NCBI RefSeq assembly: GCF_028372415.1
Contig: NC_092875.1
Span: forward strand, 52,204,771 to 52,268,770
Source: Notamacropus eugenii
Taxonomy: Eukaryota > Chordata > Mammalia > Diprotodontia > Macropodidae
Length of the DNA stretch: 64,000 nt
Direction: 5' to 3'
Translations under genes and position numbers: made by a program
In this document: positions 24,431 to 56,484 of the stretch, piece by piece
Layout: each line of letters begins with the position of its first letter
Position numbering within the stretch: the stretch's first letter is position 1
Notes under the pieces: generated by a model
What the model was told of the DNA's origin: nothing
Databases searched by the model: none
The model's input: the letters and a program-made list of their open reading frames with translations, nothing else

Positions 24431-24704
24431 TCTGGCAGGCGCTAGGGACGGAATGAACTCTAGGATTGGGGTAGCTGGGTCAGGATCGGCGGGTCTGGCC
24501 GAAAGCAACCCACAGGGAGGGGCTTGGAACTCTGTCCCCTCCTCAGTTTGGGCTCAGAGAGGCATGATCAGCTTTCGGATCCCCCGCCCCTCACCAGCCT
24601 TTACACAACTATTGGGCCTTCCGGAACCCTACGCCTGATGATTGGCTGATGCAGTTGCCAGTTCTAGTCCCGGGTTTATTAAGGAGAGCTTCGTATTCTG
24701 GCGG

Positions 24705-45680
<20,976 letters not shown>

Positions 45681-45864
45681 TTTCTGCTTTTGGGAGAGGT
45701 ATGTAAGACCCTGACACTAGCTTCTAAAGGATACCCATTTACATCCTCCATGGCTACGTTCTACATCCCATCTTCTCCTTCGATGTCAAGATACCAGGTA
45801 CCTCCAGGGATAAAAAGGACCTAAATCTACTGATTACCCCCACTTTTAAAATGTCACACTACTC

Positions 45865-46992
45865 ATCATCTTAGACAAAACTCTTTATTTTACACATCCC
45901 TTAGCAGTAGCAGTCCTTCCACAACCAGCAGCCTAGAAGCCTCCACCTGAAAATAAAGCCAGTGTAAGGTACTAGGACTTGTAAAAATTCCAGCTCACAT
46001 CATTTACCATTAACATCCCAACCACCACGAGCCTTTTAATTTTACTTTTTTAGAGCCATCTTTGGGTCTGCCCTACAACCAAGCTTATTTTGAGAGCCCC
46101 AGGACCACTTCCCCTCACTACCATCCGAGCCTCTCCCCCTACAACCTTCCCCAGCTCTCCCACACGTTGTCTGTGGGGCTCTGGATAGTCACTTACTTCT
46201 CTTTGGGACTCAGTTTCCTCCCCTGTAGCATGAAGGAGCTTGAGGCTGCAGATTAACGGGGAGTTATGAGGACTGGCAGACTTGACCAGTCCTGTTCCTG
46301 AAGACAGTTCTGGACCTCAGGCTGCTCCCGGTCCCTCCCCCTCTCTGGTCCTCCGTTCCCTCCTCGGTCAGAAAAAGGGGCTGGGCTCTGGGGCTATTTT
46401 GGGGGGGAGGCAGTGCGACGTGAGACCCCGTCCCCACCTCCCCGCTACAAGGGCGGCCCGGCGACACTCACCGGTCGGCCTCACCGCAGCCTCCGGGCCT
46501 CCCGTTCCGACTCCAGCAGGGTGAGCACGTCCCCCTCCCGCACGGGGCCCTTCACGTTGCGGATGATGGACCGGCTCGTGTCGTCCATGAACTCCACACG
46601 CACCTGCGCAGGGGGCAGAGCGGCGTCAGGGAAGGGGCCGGGGTGAGGGAAGGGGCCGGGGGCACGAGAAGGGGCGCGAGGCCCGGGGCTTACCTGGGTG
46701 CACTGGCCCTGAGACCCGGTCCTGCCCAATACCTTGGTGACCTGCGGACAGACGGCGGACAGCGTGAGGCCGAGGCCCCCGCCCGCTCTCCCTCCCTCCC
46801 TGCCCAGGCCCTGGAGCGGCTCGGCTTCCCAGGCCCTGGCTGGAACCAGGCAGCCGCCCCTCGTCCTTCGTTCCTCAGCCCCGGGCCCCCGTCGCGGCCT
46901 CTGCTGCTCACCCGAGCCAGCTTGATGGGCTGCACGCGGCCGGTGTCCATGATGGCGGCGGCGACACCACAAGGGAGAGAGACGAGAGAAAG
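45865..46992 (-). CDS. RPS28: RPS28, 40S ribosomal protein eS28 (whole gene)
   Basis: Component of the small ribosomal subunit near the mRNA exit channel. Coding exons on the minus strand are 46950-46912, 46741-46694 and 46603-46481. They total 210 nt, 69 residues plus stop, exactly the family length. The protein starts [14 protein letters not shown] and ends [10 protein letters not shown]. By memory the only difference from human is Ser4 to Gly. Exon 3 continues past the stop to a donor (cut after 46472), and a 3'UTR exon begins at 45948, as in human RPS28. The promoter has a TATA box and a 5'TOP-type start. It is head-to-head with NDUFA7 and tail-to-tail with KANK3. It is intact and has introns, so it is the functional gene rather than a processed copy. 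Confidence 0.97.
45870..45948 (-). terminator. RPS28: RPS28 3'UTR exon and poly(A) signal
   Basis: On the minus strand a pyrimidine-containing tract ends in TTTTCAG just before 45948, and AATAAA lies at 45889-45884. This gives a final untranslated exon of about 75-80 nt. Confidence 0.7.
46481..46603 (-). CDS. RPS28: RPS28 coding exon 3 with stop
   Basis: Encodes [20 protein letters not shown] through EREARRLR and TGA. A UTR splice donor (CCG/GTGAGT) follows 9 nt after the stop codon. Confidence 0.96.
   Translation of the reverse strand: MRVEFMDDTSRSIIRNVKGPVREGDVLTLLESEREARRLR
46694..46741 (-). CDS. RPS28: RPS28 coding exon 2
   Basis: Encodes [16 protein letters not shown], 16 codons, identical to human as remembered; the donor is CAG/GTAAGC. 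Confidence 0.96.
46912..46950 (-). CDS. RPS28: RPS28 coding exon 1
   Basis: Encodes [13 protein letters not shown] at phase 0; the donor is CGG/GTGAGC. Confidence 0.96.
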
Positions 46993-47149
46993 TCACGTGT
47001 CTCCTGGCGCCTCTTTATAGGCTTTCTCAAGTCCCGCCTCCGGTGCTCGCGAGATTACGGCACTCGCGAGACCACGGCACTCGCGTTCCCGCCCTTCCTT
47101 CCCAGCGGCCTTTGCGGCCGCAGTTGTTGCCCTTCAGCCCGGACGCAGG
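46951..47149. promoter_or_regulatory. Bidirectional CpG promoter of RPS28 and NDUFA7
   Basis: Only 199 bp separate the two start codons. RPS28 side, reading leftwards: TATAAA (47019-47014), CACGTG E-box (46999-46994), and a pyrimidine start CTTTCTCTCGTCTC at about 46992, 27 nt from the TATA; this is a 5'TOP arrangement. NDUFA7 side: a CpG-rich leader without a TATA box. In between, CTCGCGAGA occurs at 47046-47054 and 47063-47071, and the partial CTCGCG at 47080-47085, spaced 17 bp apart. Confidence 0.8.
47014..47019 (-). promoter_or_regulatory. RPS28: RPS28 TATA box
   Basis: TATAAA on the minus strand sits 27 nt upstream of the C of a TOP-like CTTTCTC start. The spacing fits TFIID placement. 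Confidence 0.7.
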
Positions 47150-47200
47150 ATGGCGTCGGCCACCGGCTTCATCCAGTGGCTCCGGAATTCGGCCTCCGGG
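47150..47200 (+). CDS. NDUFA7: NDUFA7 exon 1
   Basis: Encodes [17 protein letters not shown] in context CAGGATGG. It ends at phase 0 before GTGCGA, a poor match to the donor consensus, but the resulting join to HNLQAKLQL is the expected one. Confidence 0.92.
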
Positions 47201-50200
47201 GTGCGACCACGACCCTGGAGACGATGGCACGACATGATGACGCTGGGGACGGAGACTGACTGACTGACTGACTGACATCCCCGTCTTCCTCCTGTGTACC
47301 CCTTATCTCGAGCTTTACCTTTACCTGTGCCCCCTGCCTCGTTTCTGTCCACCCCTCACCTGTGACCCTCGCACCTCAGCCTAACCTTGTCCCCGGAAGC
47401 CTTCTCCTGCTGCTGCCTCTGTCTCCGCCCTCACCCTCAGCAGCCCCCCCTCTGACCCCATGTCCTTCCCTCCCTCCTGATCGGTACCTCGGGCAGCCTT
47501 CGGTCCTCGGGCACTGTTCCTACCTCCGACCTGGTGCACTTAGAGCCCTCCACCTTGGCTCTGCACTTGCCCCGTCTCCAGTGCACCCATCCCTGCTGGG
47601 GGCTCCTTGTGTCCTGTCTCTGCCCCACCGCTGTTCCTGCTCTCCACGCCCTCCACTTCTGCATATGCCTAGGGGTGTTCTCATTATTCCTCCTAGGGCT
47701 TTCCCCCCCGGATTTACCATGGCCTCCAACTCTGCCCTTTCAGCTCTAAGCCCCTTTCTCCTCTGCTCTCTTCTGTATGACCGCATCCCAGTCTCTACCT
47801 TGTAACCTGTGGTGTACACCTACCACTTGAGATGCTTCATCTCTTGCTGCTGGGTGTACCTCTCTCCTCATGACCTCCTTCTGCCCCGGGATATCCCCTT
47901 GACTAAACCCCCTGGGCACTCCCCTGCCCTTACCCTGTGGTCGCTACTGTTTTCTCATATTTTCTCTTCTTTACAGCATAATCTCCAAGCTAAGTTGCAG
48001 TTACGTTACCAGGAGATAGCTAAGAGGTGAGCAGGTTTACCACTCTGTCTTCCAGTTCCCATCACTTCCTTCTTTGTTTAATTTTTGTAGCTCTGTCTGT
48101 CTGGAAATTTGCCTTAAGTTGTAGATAGAAGAGGAAAGGAGGGAAAGTGGGAGGGAACAAGGGAGAACAAAGGAGAAAGAAAAATGATTCCATATTTCTC
48201 CTCCCACATTACTATTTTCTGTATGTTTTTTTTTTTTTTGGTATTATTTTATCCAGATAGCTCTGTGAATGAAACAGGACAGGTGAGAAAATGAAGACTT
48301 GGCTAAAATAACATCCAAGAAGGAGCCCGAATTCATAAACTAGCTTATTAGTTACAATAAAATTAGCTTACTGTGAAATATGTAATTGGCTTATTCTTAA
48401 ACTATACTTGAAGGCGGACTTTTTTTCCCATCTTTTTGTAACTCTGGTGTTACCCCAGAGTAGGTACTTAATAAATGTTTGTTGTTTCTTTGATTAATTG
48501 TACAGCTGCTTCTTGGGAAGAGGCTTGGCAGATTCTAGGAATTTGGTGACAGTAAAAATGGTGGTCAGACTGGAGGGCTCACAAGTTTGAAATAGGACGC
48601 TAATGTAGTTTTGTGAGGAATTCTTAGATCCAATCCTCACTTTTGACTTTCTGAATTCCTAGCTTTAATTTGAAATAAAAAATAATAAAATCAGCTCACA
48701 GTTTCTTATTTCTTAAAACTTTTGAAAATGTTCTACATGTGCTATGAGGGTAACTTTTATGAAAATATTAGAAAGGAAGGAAGTTTTTCATAGATTTTTC
48801 TATAAAATAACATAAAAGCGCCTACATCTAGGTGTGGAAATTATCCCAGAAGCTTTTAGTCCTCACTTTACGTATGAGGAAATGGTGGTTCCGGAATGAG
48901 AATTAATTTGTTCCAGGTTATACAGGCAGTAAGCTGCAGGGATGGGATTTGGACTCGGATCCTGACTTCAGAGCCATTGCTCTTTCTGTGTTTCACTCTG
49001 CTTTTGCACCTTCTTGGTCACTTAATTGGCTGAGAGATGCAATTAATACAAGGTCTTTGTATTTGTTGATTACAAAAAAAAGCATTTGTCTTGACAGAAC
49101 AAAACATAGTCTCAACTATTTCTTCAATAAGGTGTTTCCTATTTATATATTATTTACGTAGTAATAAAAGATTCCTTCATGGATACCTTGATGTTCAAAA
49201 GAAAAAATGAAAATATCAAGATGCAGTTTAACGTCCGAGTTGAAGCTCCTGGCTACAGGGTAGGAGAGAACAACTCAGTATAATAAAAAAACTTTGTATT
49301 TTTGATGAGTAGACTTGGGTTTGAATCTTGGCTACTTCTCACTTAAATGATCTTAGGCATCATTCACTCCCAGAGGCTTAGGTCTTCCTAAAGTCTTCCC
49401 TCAAGGAAGCTGCTTAGAGGTGGCAAAATGGGTAGATTGTTAGATCTGGAGTCAGGGAGACTCGAATTCAAATGCAACCTCATACAGTAGCTGTGTGACC
49501 TTAGACAAGTTAATTAAGTCTGTGTCTCATTTTCTTTAGCTGTAAGATGAGGCTGATAATAATAGCATCTACTTGACAGAGTTATTTTAAGTACCAAATA
49601 AGAAATTTATAAAGCTCTTTTCAAACCTTAAAACATTATATAAATGCTAGATATTACTAAATCCTCAAGTCAGAAGGATGTGAATTCAGATTCTACCTCA
49701 GACAAGTGCTAGCTGTATGACCCAGAACAAGTCACTTCACCTTTGTTTCAGTTTCCTTGTCTGTAAAGTCAAGGTTCTTATGAGATATTTGTAAAAGCCC
49801 TTTGCAAACTTTATAGCACTGTGTAAATGCTAGCTATTAATATTAGAGGAGACTCCAGGGAAATGAAGGAGCTGGGCTATGGGATGATCTGTAGATCATA
49901 AGCCATTTTGTAGTTAACAGATAAAGCTACACATGCTATGAAGGTTTTGGTTCATTCTTTTCATTTCCTGTCTATCATGGTCACACCAAGAACACTTGGT
50001 ACTGTGACTAAAGTCTATTGGATCTGTTTCTCTATTTGGAAAATCGGGATAATCCTGTCCAGAAAAATCAAATAAGATCCTGTACTTAGAAGCAGAGTAA
50101 TCTGTAAAGTCCTCAATGGAGAGAAAATATGAGACCCTTGCCAAAGGACCTAATTTCCTGGGCCAGTTAAGGGTGTGTGAGATTTAAGGTCTGGAATACT

Positions 50201-52950
50201 GTGTTCACTTCTGGGCAATACATTTTAGGCAGTATGTATTTAGAGGAAGTACAGGGCCTTGGACTAGAGACTCTGCCATATGAAGAGACACGGGAAGAGC
50301 TGGGCATGTTTGACTTGGAGAAGACATGGAGGATGAGGGACAAGACTTGTTTGGCTTGGCTTCAGAAAGCTGAATTAGGGTTAGCGGGGAGGGAGCTGCA
50401 AAGAGGCAGATTTGGGGCTCAGGATGAAGGGACTTCTTAGCACTTGACACTACCTGGGAAAACTGGAGGCCTTCACAGTTTCCTTCTAACCTAAATTCTG
50501 TGATTCTGTGTCTGTAAACCTTTCCAGACAGAAAAAAGCTCAGCTCGGTTGGTCAGCAGCAAGAATAACAGAGAATGTATAGCTCCTTGTGGTTTCACTG
50601 TGCAATGGGTCAGCTCTCCTTTATTTTGCCCTGGATATCTTGTGGGCATTCCAAGGCACCTACATGGCACGTCGAATAGAGTCCGGACTTGGAGTCAGGA
50701 AGACTGAGTTCTAATTTGGCCTCACCATTTAACCTCAGGTTATCTCAGTCTTCTCATTGTAAAATAGGGATGATAATGGTACCTACCAACCAGGGTTGTT
50801 CTGAGGATAAAATGAAATAGCATAGAGATGCTTTAGCTTAATGCATAGCATATACTAGGTGCTTAATAAATGCTTATTAAAATTTAAAAATGTGGAGGCA
50901 TGGGATTGACATCAACAGATACATGTGAGAGCTATTGCTAGCACAGGAGATTATAACAAAGTGTATTATTTTCTTTAGAACTCAGCCACCTCCTAAGCTG
51001 CCAGTGGGCCCTAGCCATAAGTTTTCAAACAATTATTACTGTACTCGTGATGGACGTCGGCAAGCCTCTCCTCCTTCAATCGTAATGACCACTGTAAAAA
51101 TTTTAGAATCTGGTCTTCCTGGTAAGAGGTAAGTCTTCTCTGAGGGAGACTCGGTGTTCCCTCAGGACAAAATGACCCTGCCCAGGCTCTTCTCTCCTTG
51201 GCTCATATTTACACATTGGTTCAAGATGTACAAAGCCTTTGATCCTCACAGCCCTGTGAGGGAGGTGTCCTAGATGAGGACAGTGAGGATCATCAAGGTT
51301 GAAGTGCCCAGAATTATTCAGGGTTTGAGGTGGGTGAGATTCTAGTGTTCTTATGGCCCTGTACTATCCTCTCCCATCTCAGATTTCATGTGTATAAACC
51401 TAAATTTTCCAGCTCCTTTGCCTGATTTTAAAAACTTTTCTAATGTAACACAGTCTGACCTCACCATCTGCCCTCTGACCTTATTCCTCTTTCAGGCAGG
51501 CTGGTTTTTTTTTCATCTTTTCTCCTCACTTTTGTTTATGTTCCTGCTTATTGGTATCATCCCTTACAAGTATCAGTTGAATAAACTGGGGTGTTTAACT
51601 TGGAGAAAAGACTTAGAGGGGCCTTGATAATTGTCTTAAGGATTGCAGCAGCTGTCCTGTGATAGCCTGGGGCTCGTTCTGCTTGGCCTCACAGGATAAA
51701 ACTAGAGACATTGGCTAGAAATTCCTGAGAGGCAGATTCAGCCTTGATATTAGGAAGAATTTCTGAACCATGACAGCTGTTTTAAAGTTGGACTGCCTTG
51801 GGAGTCATGCCCTTCCCTCATTAGAATCTTCAGGCATAGGTGGAGTCACTACTTCTCTGGGTATCCTTGTTCTGGCTTGGGTTGGCCTAGAGAGTCTCTG
51901 AGGTCTTTTCTAACTCAGACATTCTGGAGTTGTCATACTAGTTTTTTGCATTTCATAGAGCATCTCATAGTTTTCAAAGTCCTTTTACCCCTTATTTGAT
52001 CTTATAATAATTATCTGATGACTTGAAACCTCACGGTGACTCTGTGAGATTGTATCCCCACTTTACAAGGGAGAAAGGGGGCTTAGAGTGAGGCAGTAAC
52101 CTAGTGAAGTTCACTGATCTCCTTGCTGTTCTTTGAATAAGACTCACCCATCCTGAGACTCCCTAAAGTCAGACCAGGAGAGAGGAAAAAGTGCCCATGG
52201 TAAGTTATTGGAAGACCTAGGGCTTCTCACTTTTATTCTAGTGCTTTTTCCACCGTATTCCACCATCCCTCAAGGGAGGCCATGGTGCTGAGCCCTGGAC
52301 ACCCTGTTTTTTCTTTATTCAGCTAAACTAGAATCCTTCTGTAGATGGAAGGATGCCTGTATTGAATGTGCCCATACGGTAGCTGGGAAAAAGGACATGG
52401 GGAAGAAGGCTGACAAGTCCTTGCCTGGTTTTTCAGATCTTCCACATTGTAACCCCATCCTACTTCTCCAACCTTTTTTTATTAACCATTTTGTAATAAT
52501 CCACAACCTAGATCATATTGTAAAAACTCTTCTTTTTACACAAGTTGGAGTATAGCAACTCACAGGTGCTATCATTAGCAATACATTAGTGTATTATTGC
52601 TAGATACTAGCTTTTCTGCCATGCTCAGCTGCCTCATTTAACCCTGTTTATGAAAGTAGAAACCAAACCCCACCCCCAACCCTCAGTGTCTAAGATCTCT
52701 GAGGATAAGGACAATGTATGTCACATCTAGACTTTAGATCTCTTAGCACTGATCAGTTTTCTTCACACAGGAAGATTATAGTAAAAATATGTTGAATTGA
52801 ATTTAACCTTTTTTATAAATTAGACTCTCTTTAAAGCTGTCTTCTTTCTCTAGCTCAGAGGAGGCTATAACAACTTCTGGGAAAAAGCCAGTGATACCAG
52901 GATCCCCCATGAAAAAGTGGGAACTGTCAAAGGATGAACCATATTTATGA
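47150..52950 (+). CDS. NDUFA7: NDUFA7, NADH:ubiquinone oxidoreductase subunit A7 (whole gene)
   Basis: Accessory (supernumerary) subunit of mitochondrial complex I, on the matrix-facing arm. Exons are 47150-47200, 47977-48026, 50979-51128 and 52854-52950, totalling 348 nt or 115 codons plus stop (human 113). The product starts [13 protein letters not shown], continues [34 protein letters not shown] and TRDGRR, and ends [12 protein letters not shown], all recognisable NDUFA7 blocks. The phases join correctly: both split Arg/Ser codons are AG plus the next base. The exon 1 donor GGG/GTGCGA is weak. Introns carry MIR, L2 and L3 relics. No canonical poly(A) signal lies within 400 bp of the stop. 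Confidence 0.96.
47977..48026 (+). CDS. NDUFA7: NDUFA7 exon 2
   Basis: Encodes [16 protein letters not shown] plus two bases of Arg; a strong acceptor (TTCTTTACAG) follows a long pyrimidine tract. Confidence 0.95.
48027..50978 (+). other. NDUFA7 intron 2
   Basis: Relics: L2 3' end about 48430-48500, MIR 48850-49000, MIR-like SINEs 49425-49680 and 49680-49845, L3/CR1 (+) 50170-50520 and a MIR-like SINE 50660-50890. Confidence 0.6.
50170..50520 (+). mobile_element. L3/CR1 LINE relic
   Basis: AGAGACTCTGCCATATGAAG, GAGCTGGGCATGTTTGACTT, CTGCAAAGAGGCAGATTTGG. Confidence 0.7.
50979..51128 (+). CDS. NDUFA7: NDUFA7 exon 3
   Basis: Encodes [36 protein letters not shown] and a tail ending GLPGK. It is the best conserved exon of the gene; the donor is AG/GTAAGT. 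Confidence 0.96.
51560..51930 (+). mobile_element. L3/CR1 LINE relic
   Basis: GTTTAACTTGGAGAAAAGAC, TCGTTCTGCTTGGCCTCACA, GAGAGGCAGATTCAGCCTTG. Confidence 0.7.
52854..52950 (+). CDS. NDUFA7: NDUFA7 exon 4 and stop
   Basis: Encodes [13 protein letters not shown] through [13 protein letters not shown] then TGA; the C-terminal WELS..PYL signature is intact. Confidence 0.96.
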
Positions 52951-53244
52951 AATGGATGTGGGAAGATGGACATACAGATGCTGAGAGATTGTGTTTTTAG
53001 GGAACTGACTTGAAGGCACCGGCTCAGCTGCAAAGGCATCATGGAGGAGCATACAGTGAACATTGTATCCTGATATTTTATCTTGGGGGTAGGGAAGAAA
53101 CTTATCCTAATACATCTTAAATACACTGAACTCCATTATTCTTTGCATTTTTATTTGATTTGCTTGAATTCTAGTGTAAAGATACTGATTGTTGGTGTAA
53201 AGACACTGTTCTCTGGCAACTGTCATCTCTGAAATTAGTGAATT

Positions 53245-53510
53245 TTAGAATAGGAGAGCTAGGCAGCACAGGAGATAGAGTGTGGGACTTGGAGTCAGAA
53301 AACCTGAGTTGAATTCTGGCCTCAGAAACTCCTAGCTGTGTGACCTTAGGCAAGTCATTTAACCTCTCTCAGCCTCAGTTTCCTCATCTGTATAATAAAC
53401 AGCACCCCCCCTCAGGGTTATTGTGAGGATAGAATGACGTAATAGTTATAAAGCACATTGCAAACCTTAAAGTGCAATGTCAATGTTAACTCTTATTACA
53501 TCAGAGCTAG
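53245..53510 (+). mobile_element. MIR-like SINE downstream of NDUFA7
   Basis: GACTTGGAGTCAGAAAACCT, CTAGCTGTGTGACCTTAGGC, and an internal AATAAA at 53394-53399. Confidence 0.75.
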
Positions 53511-54249
53511 GAGTCTAGAAGAGAGCATCTAGTTCAAATGAGATTATTTTACAGACAGAGAAACTGAGATACAGGCAAAGAGAAAGAGTTCCCCTAATTC
53601 TGAAGTGTCAGTAGCATAGCCAGGACTAGAGCCCAGGTTTCTTGACTCCTCATCTAGAGTTCTTTTCACCATATCATTGCCTGCTTTTACCATCAGTTGG
53701 TGGACATGGAAGAAAATCATCATCATCATAGGGAATGGCTTTCTAGGGCTTGTAAAATGCTTTACATCACCCTGTCTCTTGAGCCTCACCACACTCCTGT
53801 TAGATGGGAGGAGGTCGCCTCACAGCAAGGTTAGGTTACTTGTCTGAAAGCCATTATTAGAAAGTGATAAAGCTGGTTATGGCATCTGGACTTCTGACCC
53901 TAAATCATAGAAGTTAAACAACATTTCTGGTGCCCACAGAACCAGATCCAAATGATTTTTGATTCTTACATCGTTCCTAAAATCCCCTCCTCTCCTAGTG
54001 GGGTGGGGTGGACTGTGTGTGTGAATTGCAAACTAAATATGGGTATGCTTGAATACTACACAGTTGTTTTAGGCCACACTCTTATGGCACTGCGTGTGCT
54101 TGCAGCATAGCCAGTAAGGAATGAGGAAGAGCTGGGTTCACTTCCTACCTGTGACATTAACTAGCACTACGTTGAAGGACAAATAAATCACTTAACCTCT
54201 TGGGACCCAGGAAACTAATTGAAGAATATTGATAAATTATATTGGTAGA

Positions 54250-54690
54250 GGGAGTTCCTTACAGTAACATGACAAGTTCAGACTAAAAAAAATTGTTAAT
54301 ATATGTTTTGTTCAATCGAGTTGCAAGCTGGAACATGTTCAGACAATAGCTATGGGGAGGTTTGTGGTAATTCAGAAAGTATCATGCAAACATCATTGGA
54401 AAGATCCTGTACTATTTACTTAAAGAGAAGACTCCAGGAGGATGTGAGCACTGTCTTCACATCCTGGAGAACTGTCAGAAGAAGAGGGGACAGATTTACT
54501 CCTTGGCCCCAAAGGGCAGAACTAGGAGTGGTGAAAAGCTATGAAGTAGCAAAATACAGATTACTACAAAGAGCTGTTCAGAAGTTAGATGAGCTGTCTT
54601 ATAAAGTGGAGAGGTCACCGTCTCTGGAGATTGTCAAGTGGAGCCTGGGATGGCCGTTAGTTGGGGCTGTCCTCTGTACGTGGTTGAACT
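54250..54690 (+). mobile_element. L3/CR1-like relic with a fortuitous ORF
   Basis: A 129-codon ORF (54303-54692) coincides with TGGCCCCAAAGGGCAGAACT, an L3 landmark, so it is not taken as a host gene. Confidence 0.55.
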
Positions 54691-54834
54691 GAGTAAGTGG
54701 TACTCGAACCTTCTTGAGTATGAGGACCCTATTTTAATGTGAAAATTGTGAAGACTCATACATGATGTAACTTCACAGTAGCTATACAGTTAATGTCACA
54801 CACTAAACGTCTAGTGTGTGTATGGCAATGTGAC

Positions 54835-55260
54835 AGATGCTGGGGTACAAAGACAAAAGCTTCAGGGAGCTTACCTGTACTGCTGGGGGTTGGAGGAATA
54901 ACAGGGGAACTTGGGTGGGGGATGCTGGGGAGGAGGTCAGGAAGGGCTTCTTGAGATGTTTTTTGAGTTGGGCCTTGATGGAAGCTTAGGATTCCAAGAA
55001 GTGGATAAGCCAGCAAGTACATTCCAGGCAGTGGTATCCTACCTGAAGGGAGGGAGATGAGATAGAATGTTTGGGGAACCACTATCAGGCCAGTTTGGTA
55101 CTCGGGGTACACAGACAAAAAGCAGAAACCAGTGCCTGCCTTCGCAGAATTTGCCTGTTCTGTGGGCAGGAGGGGGAGAGAATAAGATAACCCATGGTGT
55201 ATGAAGACCATGAGATCATGTAACGTGTGCCTAGCATATAATCGAAGCTTAATAAATATT
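54835..55260. mobile_element. L2-type relics
   Basis: CTGGGGTACAAAGACAAAAG, and GAAGCTTAATAAATATTTAT at the right end. Confidence 0.5.
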
Positions 55261-55479
55261 TATTGATTAGTTGATGTGCTGGAAAAAGTAGTTTGAATGC
55301 CAGGATTAGGAGTTTGTATTTTATCTAAAGGCAAAGGGGGCTCCTGAAGAGTCTGGAGGAGACACAAGTTTAGTCCTCAGACCTGGTTCATTGCTGGGCT
55401 CATACTGGAAGACTTTCCAGCTTGGCCGGGCTTGGCACACCTCTCCCACCAACAGCAGGGCCTTTAAGAGTAGCAGCTC

Positions 55480-56372
55480 TCCAACAGCCCTTTAAGGATG
55501 AAAAAACGCTTTACAAATACCTCACGTGGCTCTCCAGGCAACGCTGGGAGAGCGGGCTCATTCTGGTCCGCATCAGAGCTGAGGAAAGTGAGGCGAGCAG
55601 GTTCAATGCCTGGTCCAGCTGTCGCACAGCTGCACTCTGAACTCGGGTCTCCGCGACTGCGGGCCCCCAGGGTCCCCAATCCCCCGCCCCTCGGAAGTTC
55701 CCGGATGCCTCACGCCAGGATGTACGACACTGGAGGCCTGCAAAAGTCTTACCGACATTGTCTCCTGACGGGGAAACTGAGGCTGAGATGAAGCGCGTGC
55801 CCGGGGGCGCGGCCGGTTAGCGCGGTGACATTCCCCCAGAAGTCGGCCCGCGGCTGCCTCGGTGCCGCGCGGAGGGAGGGGGAAGGGAACAGCTCCTTCC
55901 GCGGCGTCTTCAGGCCCCTTCCCCGCGGGACTGATCCACGTCTCCCACCGCCCGTCGCGTGCTCTCGTGACGCGCCGAGCCAGGGCTGGAGGACGAGGTG
56001 GCGGGGTGGGGGGCGTGCTCCACATCTCAGCCTGCTCTACTTGGTCGGCTTTGGGCCCCCGGGCCTTTACTGCGGCAAGGGGGATGTGCAGCCCCGCCCC
56101 CGGCCCCTCCCAGGTGCGGAGGTCGGGGTCGCGCCCGGCAGCTGGTGAGGGGTGCGAGCCGGGCTAATACGGGAGCGCATGCGCAGCGTGGATAACGTGA
56201 GCTCCGGAAATACGACCGCTAGGTAAGAGGCGAGGGGCGCCGGGGCTGCGCACGCGCTCTCCCTCCCGCTCTTCCCAGAGAGGCGCGGAGCGGGACACGT
56301 GCGCGTGCTCGCTCTGGGAGGAGAGAGGAGGACGCGCGGAGGTCGGCCGGTAAGTCAGCGAGGCGCAGGGGA
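55480..56372 (+). promoter_or_regulatory. CD320: CD320 CpG-island promoter
   Basis: CpG-dense sequence covers this stretch and continues into intron 1. A palindromic NRF-1-type site GCGCATGCGC is at 56175-56184 and an ETS-type CCGGAA at 56204. There is no TATA box. This is typical of a housekeeping promoter. The start site is not determined. Confidence 0.65.
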
Positions 56373-56484
56373 ATGGCGCGTGAGCTGATGCGGCTCCTGC
56401 CGCTGCTTCTGGCGGGACTGCAGCGAGCTCTGGCCCTCAGCCTGCCTTCGGCTCCGGCGCAGCCCCGGAGCCCAGCCCGCCGAG
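56373..56484 (+). CDS. CD320: CD320 exon 1: signal peptide
   Basis: [20 protein letters not shown] has a basic start and a Leu-rich hydrophobic core, followed by a small-residue region and a Pro-rich mature start. It ends CGAG/GTGAGT at phase 1. Confidence 0.88.

Noticed and set aside
46481-46996. 171-codon minus-strand ORF across RPS28 introns
   Set aside because: The introns happen to be open. Splicing at consensus sites gives the exact 69-residue RPS28.
54303-54692. 129-codon ORF that could be a small gene
   Set aside because: It overlaps L3/CR1 landmarks, has no recognised domain and no promoter or splice context.
55603-56025. Long ORFs on both strands around the CD320 CpG island
   Set aside because: Stop-poor GC-rich sequence gives chance ORFs; none matches a known protein.
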